23,952 nucleotides of DNA from WYEN01 sp049976205 (GCA_049976205.1 JBMFIR010000022.1:1-23952); one strand, 5' to 3'; counted from the stretch's first letter, positions 1 through 7,848 are shown. Notes: a model not told the origin generated them from the sequence alone. Numbers and translations are program-made.

Positions 1-32
1 GTATTAAAACTTATGAGGAGACTTCAGATTAG

Positions 33-161
33 CGTAGAAGCTTTCACAGTTTTGATCCCTGGAAAGAACTAATCCGGCTCATCCATTCCCTCATCTCTAG
101 AGGAGAGGATTCAAAAATCGAAGGTCTCGTAGGGAATATGGCTGAGAGAATAAGCGATTAA
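33..161 (+). pseudogene. C-terminal fragment of an unidentified gene
   Basis: The reading frame from 33 to the TAA at 159-161 gives about 42 residues with normal protein character (amphipathic, with a DPWKELI segment and ending in AERISD). A TAG at 30-32 lies in frame just upstream, and the few codons before it in the same frame also look coding. The gene is therefore either the tail of an upstream gene interrupted by a stop or a shifted remnant. The window edge hides the rest, so no family can be named. The alternative is chance coding potential; the support is weak. Confidence 0.3.
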
Positions 162-209
162 ATAATTACAACTGAAAGCCTCGCCATTTATGGCGGAGAG
201 GAGGTCAGC

Positions 210-240
210 ACTACATACCTCCCTAGTAACTACATACCTC
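210..240 (+). repeat. 12-bp tandem direct repeat
   Basis: ACTACATACCTC occurs exactly at 210-221 and again at 229-240, a 19-base period. The ACCTC in each copy is complementary to the GGAGGT at 200-205, so the first or the second copy could pair with it, but not both. Function unknown; it could be an operator or a remnant of the upstream transcript's 3' end. Confidence 0.5.
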
Positions 241-305
241 TGTAGTAAAAATAACATGAGCCACAAAAGATTAAATTATAATATCCGCCTAAGACAGTTT
301 CTCTT

Positions 306-310
306 GGTGA
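306..310 (+). promoter_or_regulatory. Shine-Dalgarno site fixing a TTG start
   Basis: GGTGA sits five bases before TTG 316 of the deacylase gene. No comparable site precedes the upstream ATG, GTG or TTG codons in the same frame, so this site decides the start. Confidence 0.65.
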
Positions 311-315
311 ATAAT

Positions 316-1905
316 TTGGTTAGATACGATCTTGTTATTAAGAATGGTTTGGTTCTGGATGGTAGTGGTTCTCCTCCTTTTAGAGCTGATATAGGTGTAT
401 CTGGAGACACAATTGTTGCTGTGAAGGATTTGTCTGGTGCTGAGGCTGAGAGAGTTATTGATGCCCAAGGTCTATACGTTGCTCCTGGCTTCATTGATAT
501 TCATAATCACAGTGACTTATCTATTCTCGAGACGCCCACGGCAGATAACTATGTTCTTCAGGGAGTGACGACCCTTGTTACTGGGAACTGCGGCTCGTCA
601 CCAGCTCCTTTAACAGATGTTAATAAGAAGGAGTATGAGAATTATGTTAAGAGAGATTTCCCAGGGATCGAGGTTAGGTGGGAGAGTTTTGGTGAGTACC
701 TAGATTATCTCGAGAAGACTAGGCCAACACCCAATATAGCTCCTCTCCTAGGCCACGGAACTCTTAGATCCGCGGTTCTAGGCTACGAGGATAAGAAGCC
801 TAGCGAAAAAGAGCTTCAGGAGATGAAGAGACTAATTGAGGAGTCTATGAGAGCTGGTGTCTTTGGTATGAGTACTGGTCTAATCTATGTGCCTAGTATG
901 TTTGCTGATACCAGAGAAATAATTGAGTTAATGAAGGTTGTGGCTCGTTTCGGCGGTATATACACTACTCATATGAGGAATGAGGGTGTTGGTTTAATAG
1001 ACTCAGTTATTGAGGCTATAACGATCGGTGTTGAGTCAGGAGCCCCCGTAGAGATCTCTCATTTAAAGGCTAGTGGTAGACCTGCTTGGGGCAAGGTCTC
1101 TGTAGCTCTTGATCTTATATCAGAGTATGTCTCTAGGGGATACGATGTATCAGCCGATGCATACCCGTATACTGCTTCATCAACATCACTCACAGCTCTA
1201 TTACCAAAGGAGATTAGAGAGGGGTCTAGAGAAGAGGTTCTGAAGAGATTATCTGATCCCTCGGTGGTTGAGAGAATTAGGGAGAGCTTAGGTGGTGGTA
1301 TTGTTTTTGAGGAGAGATATGTTTCGTGGAGTGATATAATGATCTCTTACTCACACAAGCACAAGGAGTTTGAGGGTTCTAGACTAGATAAGATCGCTGA
1401 GAAACTAGGTGTAGACCCTATAGAGGCAGTGGTTAGATTATTAATTGATGATGAGTTGGGTACTAGAATGATTATGTTCGGTATGAGAGAAGAAGATGTT
1501 GCAAAAGTAGTTTCTCACCCACTGGTCTCGATTGGTAGTGATGGCTCGGTAGTTAAATTTGGTGAGGGTAAGCCTCATCCCAGGAGCTATGGAACCTTTC
1601 CGAGAGTGATCGCGAGATACGTAAGAGAGCAGAAGCTGATATCTCTCCCAGAGGCTATTAGAAAAATGACTTCGCTACCAGCTAGGAAACTTGGACTATG
1701 GGACAGGGGATTGATTAGACCTGGTTTCAAAGCTGATCTAGTGGTATTCGACTACTATAGGATCGAGGATACAGCAACCTACGAAAACCCGCACTCCTAC
1801 CCCAATGGGATAAGATACGTGATCATAAATGGAGAAATCGTGGCGGAGAACAAGAGGATCAATAGAGAGATTAGACCCGGCAAGGTTCTTAGGAGAATAA
1901 CATGA
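316..1905 (+). CDS. N-acyl-D-amino-acid deacylase (D-aminoacylase)
   Basis: A zinc amidohydrolase predicted to release D-amino acids from N-acyl-D-amino acids in the cytoplasm. Numbering from TTG 316 gives 529 residues, normal for the family. The motifs are APGFIDIHNHSD (His63, His65), GNCGSSPAP (Cys92), TTHMRNEG (His219), EISHLKASG (His249) and SIGSDGS (Asp409). These match in order and spacing the metal and catalytic residues known from bacterial D-aminoacylases (Cys96, His220, His250, Asp366). A small beta-domain from both ends of the chain flanks the barrel, as in other amidohydrolases. I chose TTG 316 because GGTGA at 306-310 lies 5 bases before it. The longer frame from ATG 190 adds 42 poor-quality residues upstream of the likely transcript start. 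The next gene starts 29 bases downstream but has its own TATA-like box. The exact acyl and amino-acid preference cannot be read from sequence; dipeptidase-like substrates are possible. Confidence 0.88.
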   Translation: MVRYDLVIKNGLVLDGSGSPPFRADIGVSGDTIVAVKDLSGAEAERVIDAQGLYVAPGFIDIHNHSDLSILETPTADNYVLQGVTTLVTGNCGSSPAPLTDVNKKEYENYVKRDFPGIEVRWESFGEYLDYLEKTRPTPNIAPLLGHGTLRSAVLGYEDKKPSEKELQEMKRLIEESMRAGVFGMSTGLIYVPSMFADTREIIELMKVVARFGGIYTTHMRNEGVGLIDSVIEAITIGVESGAPVEISHLKASGRPAWGKVSVALDLISEYVSRGYDVSADAYPYTASSTSLTALLPKEIREGSREEVLKRLSDPSVVERIRESLGGGIVFEERYVSWSDIMISYSHKHKEFEGSRLDKIAEKLGVDPIEAVVRLLIDDELGTRMIMFGMREEDVAKVVSHPLVSIGSDGSVVKFGEGKPHPRSYGTFPRVIARYVREQKLISLPEAIRKMTSLPARKLGLWDRGLIRPGFKADLVVFDYYRIEDTATYENPHSYPNGIRYVIINGEIVAENKRINREIRPGKVLRRIT

Positions 1906-1907
1906 GT

Positions 1908-1915
1908 TTTATATA
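1908..1915 (+). promoter_or_regulatory. TATA box for the KaiC-like gene
   Basis: TTTATATA lies 20 to 27 bases before ATG 1935. In archaea this spacing places the transcript start at or within a few bases of the ATG, so the mRNA is probably leaderless; there is no Shine-Dalgarno sequence before the ATG. A T-run just before the ATG could also end the upstream transcript. Confidence 0.5.
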
Positions 1916-1934
1916 CCTCAAAAAATCTTTTTAA

Positions 1935-2789
1935 ATGGTTAATTCCTTGTCTCATAGAGATAGTGATTATTTGGAAGATGAGAAGACTCCCAAGGAATTT
2001 ATTGAGAGATTAAGTGTTGGTGTAGAGGGCTTCGACCCAATAATAGCTGGTGGAATACCGAGAGGATTCTTCGTAGCAGTCACAGGAGAGCCTGGGACTG
2101 GAAAAACAATTTTTTGTCTTCACTTCGCTTGGAAAGGTGTCTTGGATGGAGACAGAGTAATCTATGTAACCACGGAGGAGAGTAGAGAGAGTATTATTAA
2201 TCAAGCCAAGATGTTTAATATGGATTTTGAGAAAGCAATTGATAATGAGCAGATGATTATTATCGATGCACTCATGAGAAGCAAGAGTGATGAATGGTTC
2301 CTAGAGGAATTAGATGTGGATAGATTAGTTGAGAAAATAATAGATGCCAAAAAGAGACTGGGCTACGGAAGAGCTAGACTAGTTATTGATAGTATGAGTG
2401 CATTCTGGCTAGACAAGCCAGCAATGGCTAGGAAATACAGCTACTCCGTTAAAAGAATCCTATATAGATGGGATTTCACAACACTACTAGTGAGTCAATA
2501 CGCAATAACAACAGGAGACGCCTTCGGCTTCGGAGTGGAGCATGTAGCAGATGGGATAATCAGATTCAGGAGAAGCGTTAAGAGAGGAGCTCTGAGGAGA
2601 TTTGTTTTAGTAGAGAAAATGAGACAAACACCACATGACACAAGAATGCACGAGATCGAAATAATAGACGGAGTAGGAATGAGAGTTAAGGGACCCGTGG
2701 ATCTCAGGAGAGAAGATGTTTCTTTACCAGAAGATGTTATGAGAAGAATCAAGGAGACAAAGAAGAGATCTGAGGAAGAAGTACCTTAG
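1935..2789 (+). CDS. Single-domain KaiC/RadA-like ATPase
   Basis: A RecA-superfamily ATPase of the archaeal KaiC-like group, 284 residues with one domain. The P-loop GEPGTGKT is at residues 51-58, the catalytic glutamates at TTEES (81-82), and Walker B in RLVIDSMSAFW (Asp152). The core opens with SVGVEGFDPIIAGGIPRG, the usual KaiC-type lead-in. The tail after about residue 255 is charged and probably disordered. The family is linked to signalling and regulation of surface structures in some archaea, but most members have no assigned role. It lacks the second domain and phosphorylation sites of cyanobacterial KaiC, so a clock function should not be assumed. Its promoter context separates it from the deacylase. 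RadA proper is unlikely: the helix-hairpin-helix N-terminus is missing. Confidence 0.85.
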   Translation: MVNSLSHRDSDYLEDEKTPKEFIERLSVGVEGFDPIIAGGIPRGFFVAVTGEPGTGKTIFCLHFAWKGVLDGDRVIYVTTEESRESIINQAKMFNMDFEKAIDNEQMIIIDALMRSKSDEWFLEELDVDRLVEKIIDAKKRLGYGRARLVIDSMSAFWLDKPAMARKYSYSVKRILYRWDFTTLLVSQYAITTGDAFGFGVEHVADGIIRFRRSVKRGALRRFVLVEKMRQTPHDTRMHEIEIIDGVGMRVKGPVDLRREDVSLPEDVMRRIKETKKRSEEEVP

Positions 2790-2870
2790 AGCCTAATATG
2801 TAAAGAAAAGATCTGAAAATATTATCAGAAAATATAACAGAAACTTGAAACATATAGCCTTTAAAATAAG

Positions 2871-2878
2871 ATATATAA
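2871..2878 (+). promoter_or_regulatory. TATA box for the vapBC locus
   Basis: ATATATAA in an AT-rich stretch, preceded by TTTAAAATAAG. It predicts a transcript start near 2900 and a short leader of about 20 bases that carries the GGTGAT ribosome-binding site at 2912-2917. Confidence 0.5.
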
Positions 2879-2921
2879 TCGAGGCGTCAGCTAAACAACT
2901 ATTATCTAAATGGTGATATAG

Positions 2922-3149
2922 TTGCGTAGGTATGTAGCTATATCTGTTTTGAAAGAAGTTAAAGATTTATTAGCCAGAGAAAAAGGTGATAGAGATTGGA
3001 GTAGTTTTCTACTTGATCTTTATAGAGAGGCTAAGCGCAACGGGGCCAAAGAATCCTTTAATGAATTAAGAGAATTATTATCGGAGGAGGATCTTGAGAA
3101 CATAATTAAATCATGTGAGGAGTTTAGAAGAGGGTTTAGGCTCCGATGA
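2922..3149 (+). CDS. vapB: VapB-type antitoxin
   Basis: A 75-residue protein resembling the crenarchaeal VapB family. The N-terminal strand RRYVAISV followed by EVKDLLAREKGDRDWSSFL is the ribbon-helix-helix-like DNA-binding part. The C-terminal half is a charged helix that would wrap the toxin. The start is TTG 2922, preceded by GGTGAT at 2912-2917 with a 4-base spacer; the nearby ATG at 2910 reaches a stop after three codons. The stop TGA overlaps the ATG of the toxin gene (3146), the usual VapBC arrangement with translational coupling. VapB normally binds its own promoter and neutralises the VapC RNase. Here the toxin frame is broken, so this antitoxin is either idle or neutralises relatives encoded elsewhere. 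Confidence 0.8.
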   Translation: MRRYVAISVLKEVKDLLAREKGDRDWSSFLLDLYREAKRNGAKESFNELRELLSEEDLENIIKSCEEFRRGFRLR

Positions 3150-3498
3150 AGTTGATTGATACTAGTATATTAATTGATAATTTAAGATGATGGGTCTATG
3201 AAGAAGGATTCATATCAGTAATTACTTTAATTGAGATATTAAGAGGTTTAGGAGTAGAGAAGAGAGCAAAAACAAAACAATTGCTCGAAAAATCTACGAT
3301 GTAATTAATAATAATGTTGTTATGAAATATTGTGAACTATATACGATATTAAGAGAAAAAGGTCTTTAGATCTCAGATACAGATCTTATTATAGTAGCTA
3401 CCGCTATGGCTTATAACTTATTGTTGATAACGAAGGATAAAGACTTCATTAGACTTAGAGATCTAGGGCTTAAATTAGAACTAAGAGAAATAGTGTAG
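3146..3498 (+). pseudogene. vapC: VapC (PIN-domain) toxin pseudogene
   Basis: The remains of a PIN-domain ribonuclease toxin of about 117 residues. It opens MKLIDTSILIDN, hits TGA at 3188-3190, and continues FISVITLIEILRGLG in the same frame. It then loses one A in the run at 3288-3292, which shifts the frame, and meets TAG at 3367-3369. The last part reads ISDTDLIIVATAMAYNLL and LITKDKDF and ends at TAG 3496-3498. All four PIN acidic positions (IDTS, IEIL, DTD, KDKD) are still readable when the frames are joined. Three independent lesions make sequencing error or programmed recoding unlikely. The locus overlaps the vapB stop by four bases and is followed five bases later by the next gene. 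Confidence 0.85.
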
Positions 3499-3503
3499 AT
3501 TGA

Positions 3504-4247
3504 ATGATGATCTCTATAGATGATTTACTTAATTTATTTAATTTTGTAATAATAGAATTGTTACTCAGTATGCTAGACAAGAGCATCATAGTTTTTCTAG
3601 CTGGTTTCTTACAGGGTCTTGGTGTAGTTGTTTTTGGTTTTCTCATTTATTTACTCTACTTGTTTTCTCGATCTGGTTTTTCTAGGGTCAGGATCCTCTT
3701 GTCAGGAGCTTTATTCACGATCTCTTTATTCGTAGCTGTCTTTGTAGTATCAATAATTCTTATAGGGGCTATTTCTCTGGCTTATCCCTATGTGAGGATC
3801 TTGGTTTACTTATTTGGGTTCTTACTAGTGTTATTCGGCGCATTAGGTTTCTTATCAGAGACTTTATCAAGTGATTCTCTTAAGTTTATCAGAATAAATC
3901 CTCTGAATCCTCTCGTCAGGAGATTCGGTAGAGGAGGTCTCTATGTATCTTCTGCTGTGATAGGTTTCTTAGGTGGTTTAGCATCTGTTTCGTGCCCATG
4001 TAGTCTTCCTCTTCTCCCAGCGATTTATTCATATATTGTTTCTTCAGAGATCTACTCATCTATTTATATGGGGCTTCTATATAGTTTCTCTGCAACAATA
4101 CCCTCGTTAGCAATATTTATTCTATTATCCTCTGAAAAAATCTTTAGAGTAGTATATGATTACATTAGGCTCTACATGAATATTTTTAGGGCAATAGTCT
4201 TCATGGCTCTAGCAATAATAGGTTTGGTGATAATAATTGCTTTCTGA
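3504..4247 (+). CDS. CcdA/DsbD-like membrane thiol-redox transporter
   Basis: A 247-residue integral membrane protein with about six hydrophobic helices (roughly 28-54, 62-90, 95-117, 148-170, 173-200 and 214-246). The CcdA signature of the second half is clear: GFLGGLASVSCPCSLPLLP around residues 154-172, with Cys164 and Cys166. CcdA proteins carry electrons across the membrane to extracytoplasmic thioredoxin-like proteins, using one cysteine in each of two repeated halves. The first half here (FLAGFLQGLGVVVFGFLIY) lacks the expected Pro-Cys pair, while the second has Cys-Pro-Cys. The start is ATG 3504; ATG 3570 is an alternative that keeps all the helices. It may be co-transcribed with the broken vapC five bases upstream. 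It converges on rad50 with 15 bases between. The family call is firm; the activity is less certain because of the missing cysteine. Confidence 0.72.
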   Translation: MMISIDDLLNLFNFVIIELLLSMLDKSIIVFLAGFLQGLGVVVFGFLIYLLYLFSRSGFSRVRILLSGALFTISLFVAVFVVSIILIGAISLAYPYVRILVYLFGFLLVLFGALGFLSETLSSDSLKFIRINPLNPLVRRFGRGGLYVSSAVIGFLGGLASVSCPCSLPLLPAIYSYIVSSEIYSSIYMGLLYSFSATIPSLAIFILLSSEKIFRVVYDYIRLYMNIFRAIVFMALAIIGLVIIIAF

Positions 4248-4262
4248 AAAGATCTGTTTCAA

Positions 4263-6611
4263 CTACCCCTCGATTACTCTACTTACTCCTCCTTCATTAA
4301 CTACTCTAATCAAATGATCAGCTCTATCAATAACTTCCTCATCGTGTGTCACAACAATTACCTGATCCATTCCACCAGCGATTCTCTTGATAATATCAAA
4401 AATCATTCCTCTCATATCCATATCCAGATTCTGTGTAGGTTCATCAAGTATCATGAACTTAGGTATCTTACCAGTCAAAACCTTAGCCAGAGCCAGTCTC
4501 ATAGCTATTGAGAGCATAGTTCTCTCACCACCACTAAGATTCTCGACAGGTCTCTTCTGATTCTCTCCATAGAGAATACTTATCTCGAAATCCTCCTCCA
4601 CCAAGACCCTGAAGCCTCTACCTATCTCTCTAAGGATCCTATTAATCTCCTTCTCAAAAGCCTCTCTAAGTCTAGTAGTAAGGATCTTTACAATAACACC
4701 ATCTTTCTTAAACAATTCACTTAATTTCTCAAGGATCCTGATAATATTATCAAGTTTATCTCTCTCAAATTCAACGTCTCTTAATCTCTCAAGCTCTAGT
4801 CTTTTATCACTAATATCCTTCTCGCGAGATCTGATCTCTCCCTCAAGAGAACTCATTTTTTTACTTAATTCATCATATTTCTTTCTCAAGCTACTTATCT
4901 CACTCATGTAGTCGCTACTCAACTTCTTCAAGAGATCCATTATCTTATCGGGGTTCTCACCAACATACTTCTCCAAACCCTCGGAGACCAAGAACTCTCG
5001 TAGATCTTTCTCAACTACCTGAACCCTGTCCCCTAAGTCTCTTAGTTCTCTCTCTAAACTCTCAATATCTCTAATCAGACCCTGTATCTTCTCTTCATAT
5101 ACGCGATAATTTTCCATGACTCTATCAATAGATCTTAGACACTCATCGTGAGAATCAATACTTTTACCAAGGATCTTCGAAATAGATTCATTGCATAACT
5201 TCATGCTCTCATCAATAACAACTCTTCTCTTAGAGAATTCATCATTTAATTCTCTCAATCTACCCTCAGCACTCTCAATACGCTTAGCATAGTCTCTAAT
5301 TCTATTAATCGAGTCTCTTAATTTACTCACTACCCTACTCCTATCCTCAAGCTCCTTAAGTAATCTCTTAATAGAGGCCTCATGTTCCTTGAGTAAATGC
5401 TCTAATCTATCTCTGGGGATCGGGGAGCCGCAAATTGGGCAACGATCTGTTTCTCTGAAGCTCTTAGTGAAATTCTCATAGATCTGTATCTGAGCTCTTA
5501 TCACATTTATGCCCTCATTACTCTTCTCCATCTCTCGATTCATTAGATCCAGTGCTTCACTATACTTGTTGCTCTCAACATAGCTTTTGAGAAGATCTGC
5601 TTTCTCTTTATCCAGATAAGAGATAATTTCATTAATTAATTTACTCACTTCCTCTTTTACGTTAGTTAATTCTTTGATCCTCTCCTGTCTTTCTTTTGAT
5701 AAATCATTGATTCTCTTAATATTTATATTGAGATTATCTCTTAACTCTCTAATCTTATCTCTATCAAGATCTCTGTATAGAGAGAATTTCTCTCTGGTCT
5801 CCTCAAGCTCTTTTCTCTTCTTCTGAATATTATCCGAGATTTCTCTATATCTAATAATTATATAGATATCCTGCAGAAGCCCCTGGATCTTCTCTCTCTT
5901 CTTTTCCTTCTCCTCAAGAATTCTCTTAAGATCATCTAGATGAGGCTTTAACTTAGTAAGCTCATCTCTCTTTAGAGCTAATTCTTGTTCTAATTTCTTT
6001 AATTCATTCTCCAGCTGTTTCTTTCTACCTATCTCAAGCATTATCTTATTATACTCCTCTCTAAGTCTCTTAGACACATTAATGATTCTCTCTCTAGCTT
6101 TCTCTAGCTTATCTAATCCTATTAGTTTAAGTAATCTCTCTCTTCTTTCGGAGGGTTTCTCTAGGAGGATCTCATTTAAGTAGTCTTGTCTAGCGATTAC
6201 TGTTGAGGTCAGTATTTTAGGATCTTGTATCCCAAGGATCTTATGGATCTCTTTAGGAACACTACTTCTTATAGCAACTACTCTCTGCATAGGTGATAAT
6301 TGCTTCAACACGTCCTCAGATTCTCCTCTTAGTGAAAGAGTTCTCTGAAGCTCATATCTATGTCCACCAACGCTAAATACCACTCTTATATCTCCACGAC
6401 TAGCTCCTGTCCTGATCATATCCGCTTTATTAGCTCTCTTAATCTCCTCAGAGCCGGCTCCATAGACTAGTAATGCGTATACTATGCTGTCAATAATTGT
6501 GCTTTTACCAGCTCCGTTAGAACCAATAATAACATTTAGTCCCTTTTTAAACCTCACTCTACTCTCTCTATGCGATAAAATATCTCTTATGTAGACCTCC
6601 TCAATAAACAT
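4263..6611 (-). CDS. rad50: DNA double-strand break repair ATPase Rad50
   Basis: An SMC-like ATPase that works with Mre11 to tether and process DNA ends. The P-loop GSNGAGKST is at 30-38 and the Q-loop is in ARQDYLNEI. Long coiled coils run either side of the zinc hook CPIC (Cys391, Cys394), where two molecules join through one zinc ion. The signature LSGGERTM starts at 692, Walker B is KFMILDEPTQNLD (Asp723, Glu724), and the H-loop is VIVVTHDEE. At 782 residues it is somewhat shorter than well-known archaeal Rad50 proteins, so the coiled-coil arms are shorter. The ATG directly abuts the mre11 stop codon with no gap, implying translational coupling. It is the last gene of nurA-herA-mre11-rad50. 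Confidence 0.97.
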   Translation of the reverse strand: MFIEEVYIRDILSHRESRVRFKKGLNVIIGSNGAGKSTIIDSIVYALLVYGAGSEEIKRANKADMIRTGASRGDIRVVFSVGGHRYELQRTLSLRGESEDVLKQLSPMQRVVAIRSSVPKEIHKILGIQDPKILTSTVIARQDYLNEILLEKPSERRERLLKLIGLDKLEKARERIINVSKRLREEYNKIMLEIGRKKQLENELKKLEQELALKRDELTKLKPHLDDLKRILEEKEKKREKIQGLLQDIYIIIRYREISDNIQKKRKELEETREKFSLYRDLDRDKIRELRDNLNINIKRINDLSKERQERIKELTNVKEEVSKLINEIISYLDKEKADLLKSYVESNKYSEALDLMNREMEKSNEGINVIRAQIQIYENFTKSFRETDRCPICGSPIPRDRLEHLLKEHEASIKRLLKELEDRSRVVSKLRDSINRIRDYAKRIESAEGRLRELNDEFSKRRVVIDESMKLCNESISKILGKSIDSHDECLRSIDRVMENYRVYEEKIQGLIRDIESLERELRDLGDRVQVVEKDLREFLVSEGLEKYVGENPDKIMDLLKKLSSDYMSEISSLRKKYDELSKKMSSLEGEIRSREKDISDKRLELERLRDVEFERDKLDNIIRILEKLSELFKKDGVIVKILTTRLREAFEKEINRILREIGRGFRVLVEEDFEISILYGENQKRPVENLSGGERTMLSIAMRLALAKVLTGKIPKFMILDEPTQNLDMDMRGMIFDIIKRIAGGMDQVIVVTHDEEVIDRADHLIRVVNEGGVSRVIEG

Positions 6612-7838
6612 CTAAGACACCTTAACACCACTTATCTTTTCATAGAACCTATTCAGCAGATCCTTGTCTCCTCTCAGTTTCTTAATAAATTCTTCCTCAC
6701 TAATCTTCTCGTCAATAAATCCACTGAGAAGACCGGTAATAACCTGATCCTTAAATAATTCATTGAGAACACTATCGATAGAAACAACAACATTTTCCCC
6801 AGAGATTTCTCTCACATCATATAATGGAATAATCTCCTCATCAGAGTATAAAATATTATCTATCTTCAAAACAGATCTATTATCAATTAACTCATTTAGT
6901 TTCTTGGTTAATGCCTCATACTCAATTGATGAAGGCTTTTTTCTTAGGGATATTACTAGTATAGGTGGTTTTCTAAAGCTTCTCCAATTAATTTCTCTCA
7001 GTTTATTATCGATTAAGTCTCTGTGATCCAATGTCTCAATATATAGCCATGGTCTAGTGCTCTCAAGCTTAATAGGCTTATATCTCGTCTCTCCCGGATC
7101 TGCCTCAACCAAATAAACATATCTCTCAATAAATCTATACTGAGTATCGAAAGCTTCCCCACGATCAAGTGCTTCAGTAGATCCTGGGTACACAGCAGGT
7201 GACTCACCTACTCTACCCTCCCACTTAATATGCAGATCTCCTAAGGCAATGTAGTTAAACACATCTTTATTCACAGTTGATCTAAGGAATTTCATCCCTC
7301 GATCTCTACACATCTCCTCACTCCAATTAAGATAGAGTTGCAAAGGCTCACAGACTAAGGTGTGGATAAGAGCTATTCTAACAACCTCATTATTATTTGG
7401 CGGATTAAGTTTCTCCTCGAAGAACTTATTCGCTACATCTTTGGAGTAGCCGTAGATCTCTACATCGTATCCCTGAGAGTCTCTGAAAATCTCTTTACCA
7501 ACCTCTCTTAACGAAAGTATTTTTAGAAGATCCATTTTCTCAAATACTCTCAGCGGAGACTCTTTTATTGTTGTGGGTATCTCGTGGTTTCCTGCAACCA
7601 CATAGAATCTTATTCCATGATCCTTTAGTTTCTTAAGTATCTCGTAAGTTCTCACATAGGTCTGTGGAGGCGGATCGCTCTTATCAAACATATCCCCCGC
7701 GTGAAGGATCGCTTCAACTTTTTCTCTGATCGCTATATCAGCTACTTCGTTGAATACATCATAGAAATCTTTTTCTCTCTCAGGGAGATTCCATCTTCTG
7801 TGTCCAAGATGAGTATCTGATACATGTAGGAACCTCAT
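6612..7838 (-). CDS. mre11: DNA repair nuclease Mre11
   Basis: A calcineurin-type phosphoesterase with endonuclease and 3'-5' exonuclease activity that forms a complex with Rad50. The phosphoesterase motifs are SDTHLGHR (Asp8, His10), HAGDMFD (Asp49), AGNHE (Asn84, His85), LIHTLV (His159) and ALGDLH (Asp201, His203). These positions agree closely with Pyrococcus furiosus Mre11 (Asp8, His10, Asp49, Asn84, His173, His206, His208), except that the His206 equivalent is Asp201. The C-terminal part after about residue 300 is the cap and Rad50-binding region. It has 408 residues, in the normal range. A GAGGT site overlapping the herA stop precedes ATG 7838 by 7 bases; the herA stop is 10 bases upstream. 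Mn2+-dependent activity is expected if the aspartate can serve as a metal ligand. Confidence 0.96.
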   Translation of the reverse strand: MRFLHVSDTHLGHRRWNLPEREKDFYDVFNEVADIAIREKVEAILHAGDMFDKSDPPPQTYVRTYEILKKLKDHGIRFYVVAGNHEIPTTIKESPLRVFEKMDLLKILSLREVGKEIFRDSQGYDVEIYGYSKDVANKFFEEKLNPPNNNEVVRIALIHTLVCEPLQLYLNWSEEMCRDRGMKFLRSTVNKDVFNYIALGDLHIKWEGRVGESPAVYPGSTEALDRGEAFDTQYRFIERYVYLVEADPGETRYKPIKLESTRPWLYIETLDHRDLIDNKLREINWRSFRKPPILVISLRKKPSSIEYEALTKKLNELIDNRSVLKIDNILYSDEEIIPLYDVREISGENVVVSIDSVLNELFKDQVITGLLSGFIDEKISEEEFIKKLRGDKDLLNRFYEKISGVKVS

Positions 7839-7848
7839 TTAGATAACC

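Larger units (their letters stand above)
162..315. other. Intergenic region before the deacylase
   Basis: No gene is visible here. The stretch holds a small hairpin (CGCCAT at 182-187 with ATGGCG at 190-195), a GGAGGT at 200-205 with no start codon at a usable distance, and a 12-base direct repeat at 210-221 and 229-240. An AT-rich TATA-like segment (TTAAATTATAA) lies at about 271-281, roughly 25 bases before a likely transcript start near 300-305. An in-frame ATG further upstream could extend the next gene, but the extension reads as low-quality protein and lacks a ribosome-binding site. Confidence 0.4.

Noticed and set aside
190..315. N-terminal extension of the deacylase from ATG 190
   Set aside because: The added residues are unlike the family, and the promoter and GGTGA site support TTG 316.
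1935..2789. Calling the ATPase RadA recombinase or a circadian clock protein
   Set aside because: It lacks the RadA N-terminal domain and the tandem domains and phosphosites of KaiC; only the broad KaiC-like family is supported.
3288..3369. Programmed frameshifting or stop readthrough in vapC
   Set aside because: A slippery A-run is present, but there are also two separate in-frame stops (TGA 3188, TAG 3367), which a single recoding event cannot bypass.
3504..3530. A C/D-box small RNA suggested by ATGATGA at 3504-3510
   Set aside because: No CTGA box D at a suitable distance and no terminal stem. The motif is the start of the CcdA-like gene.
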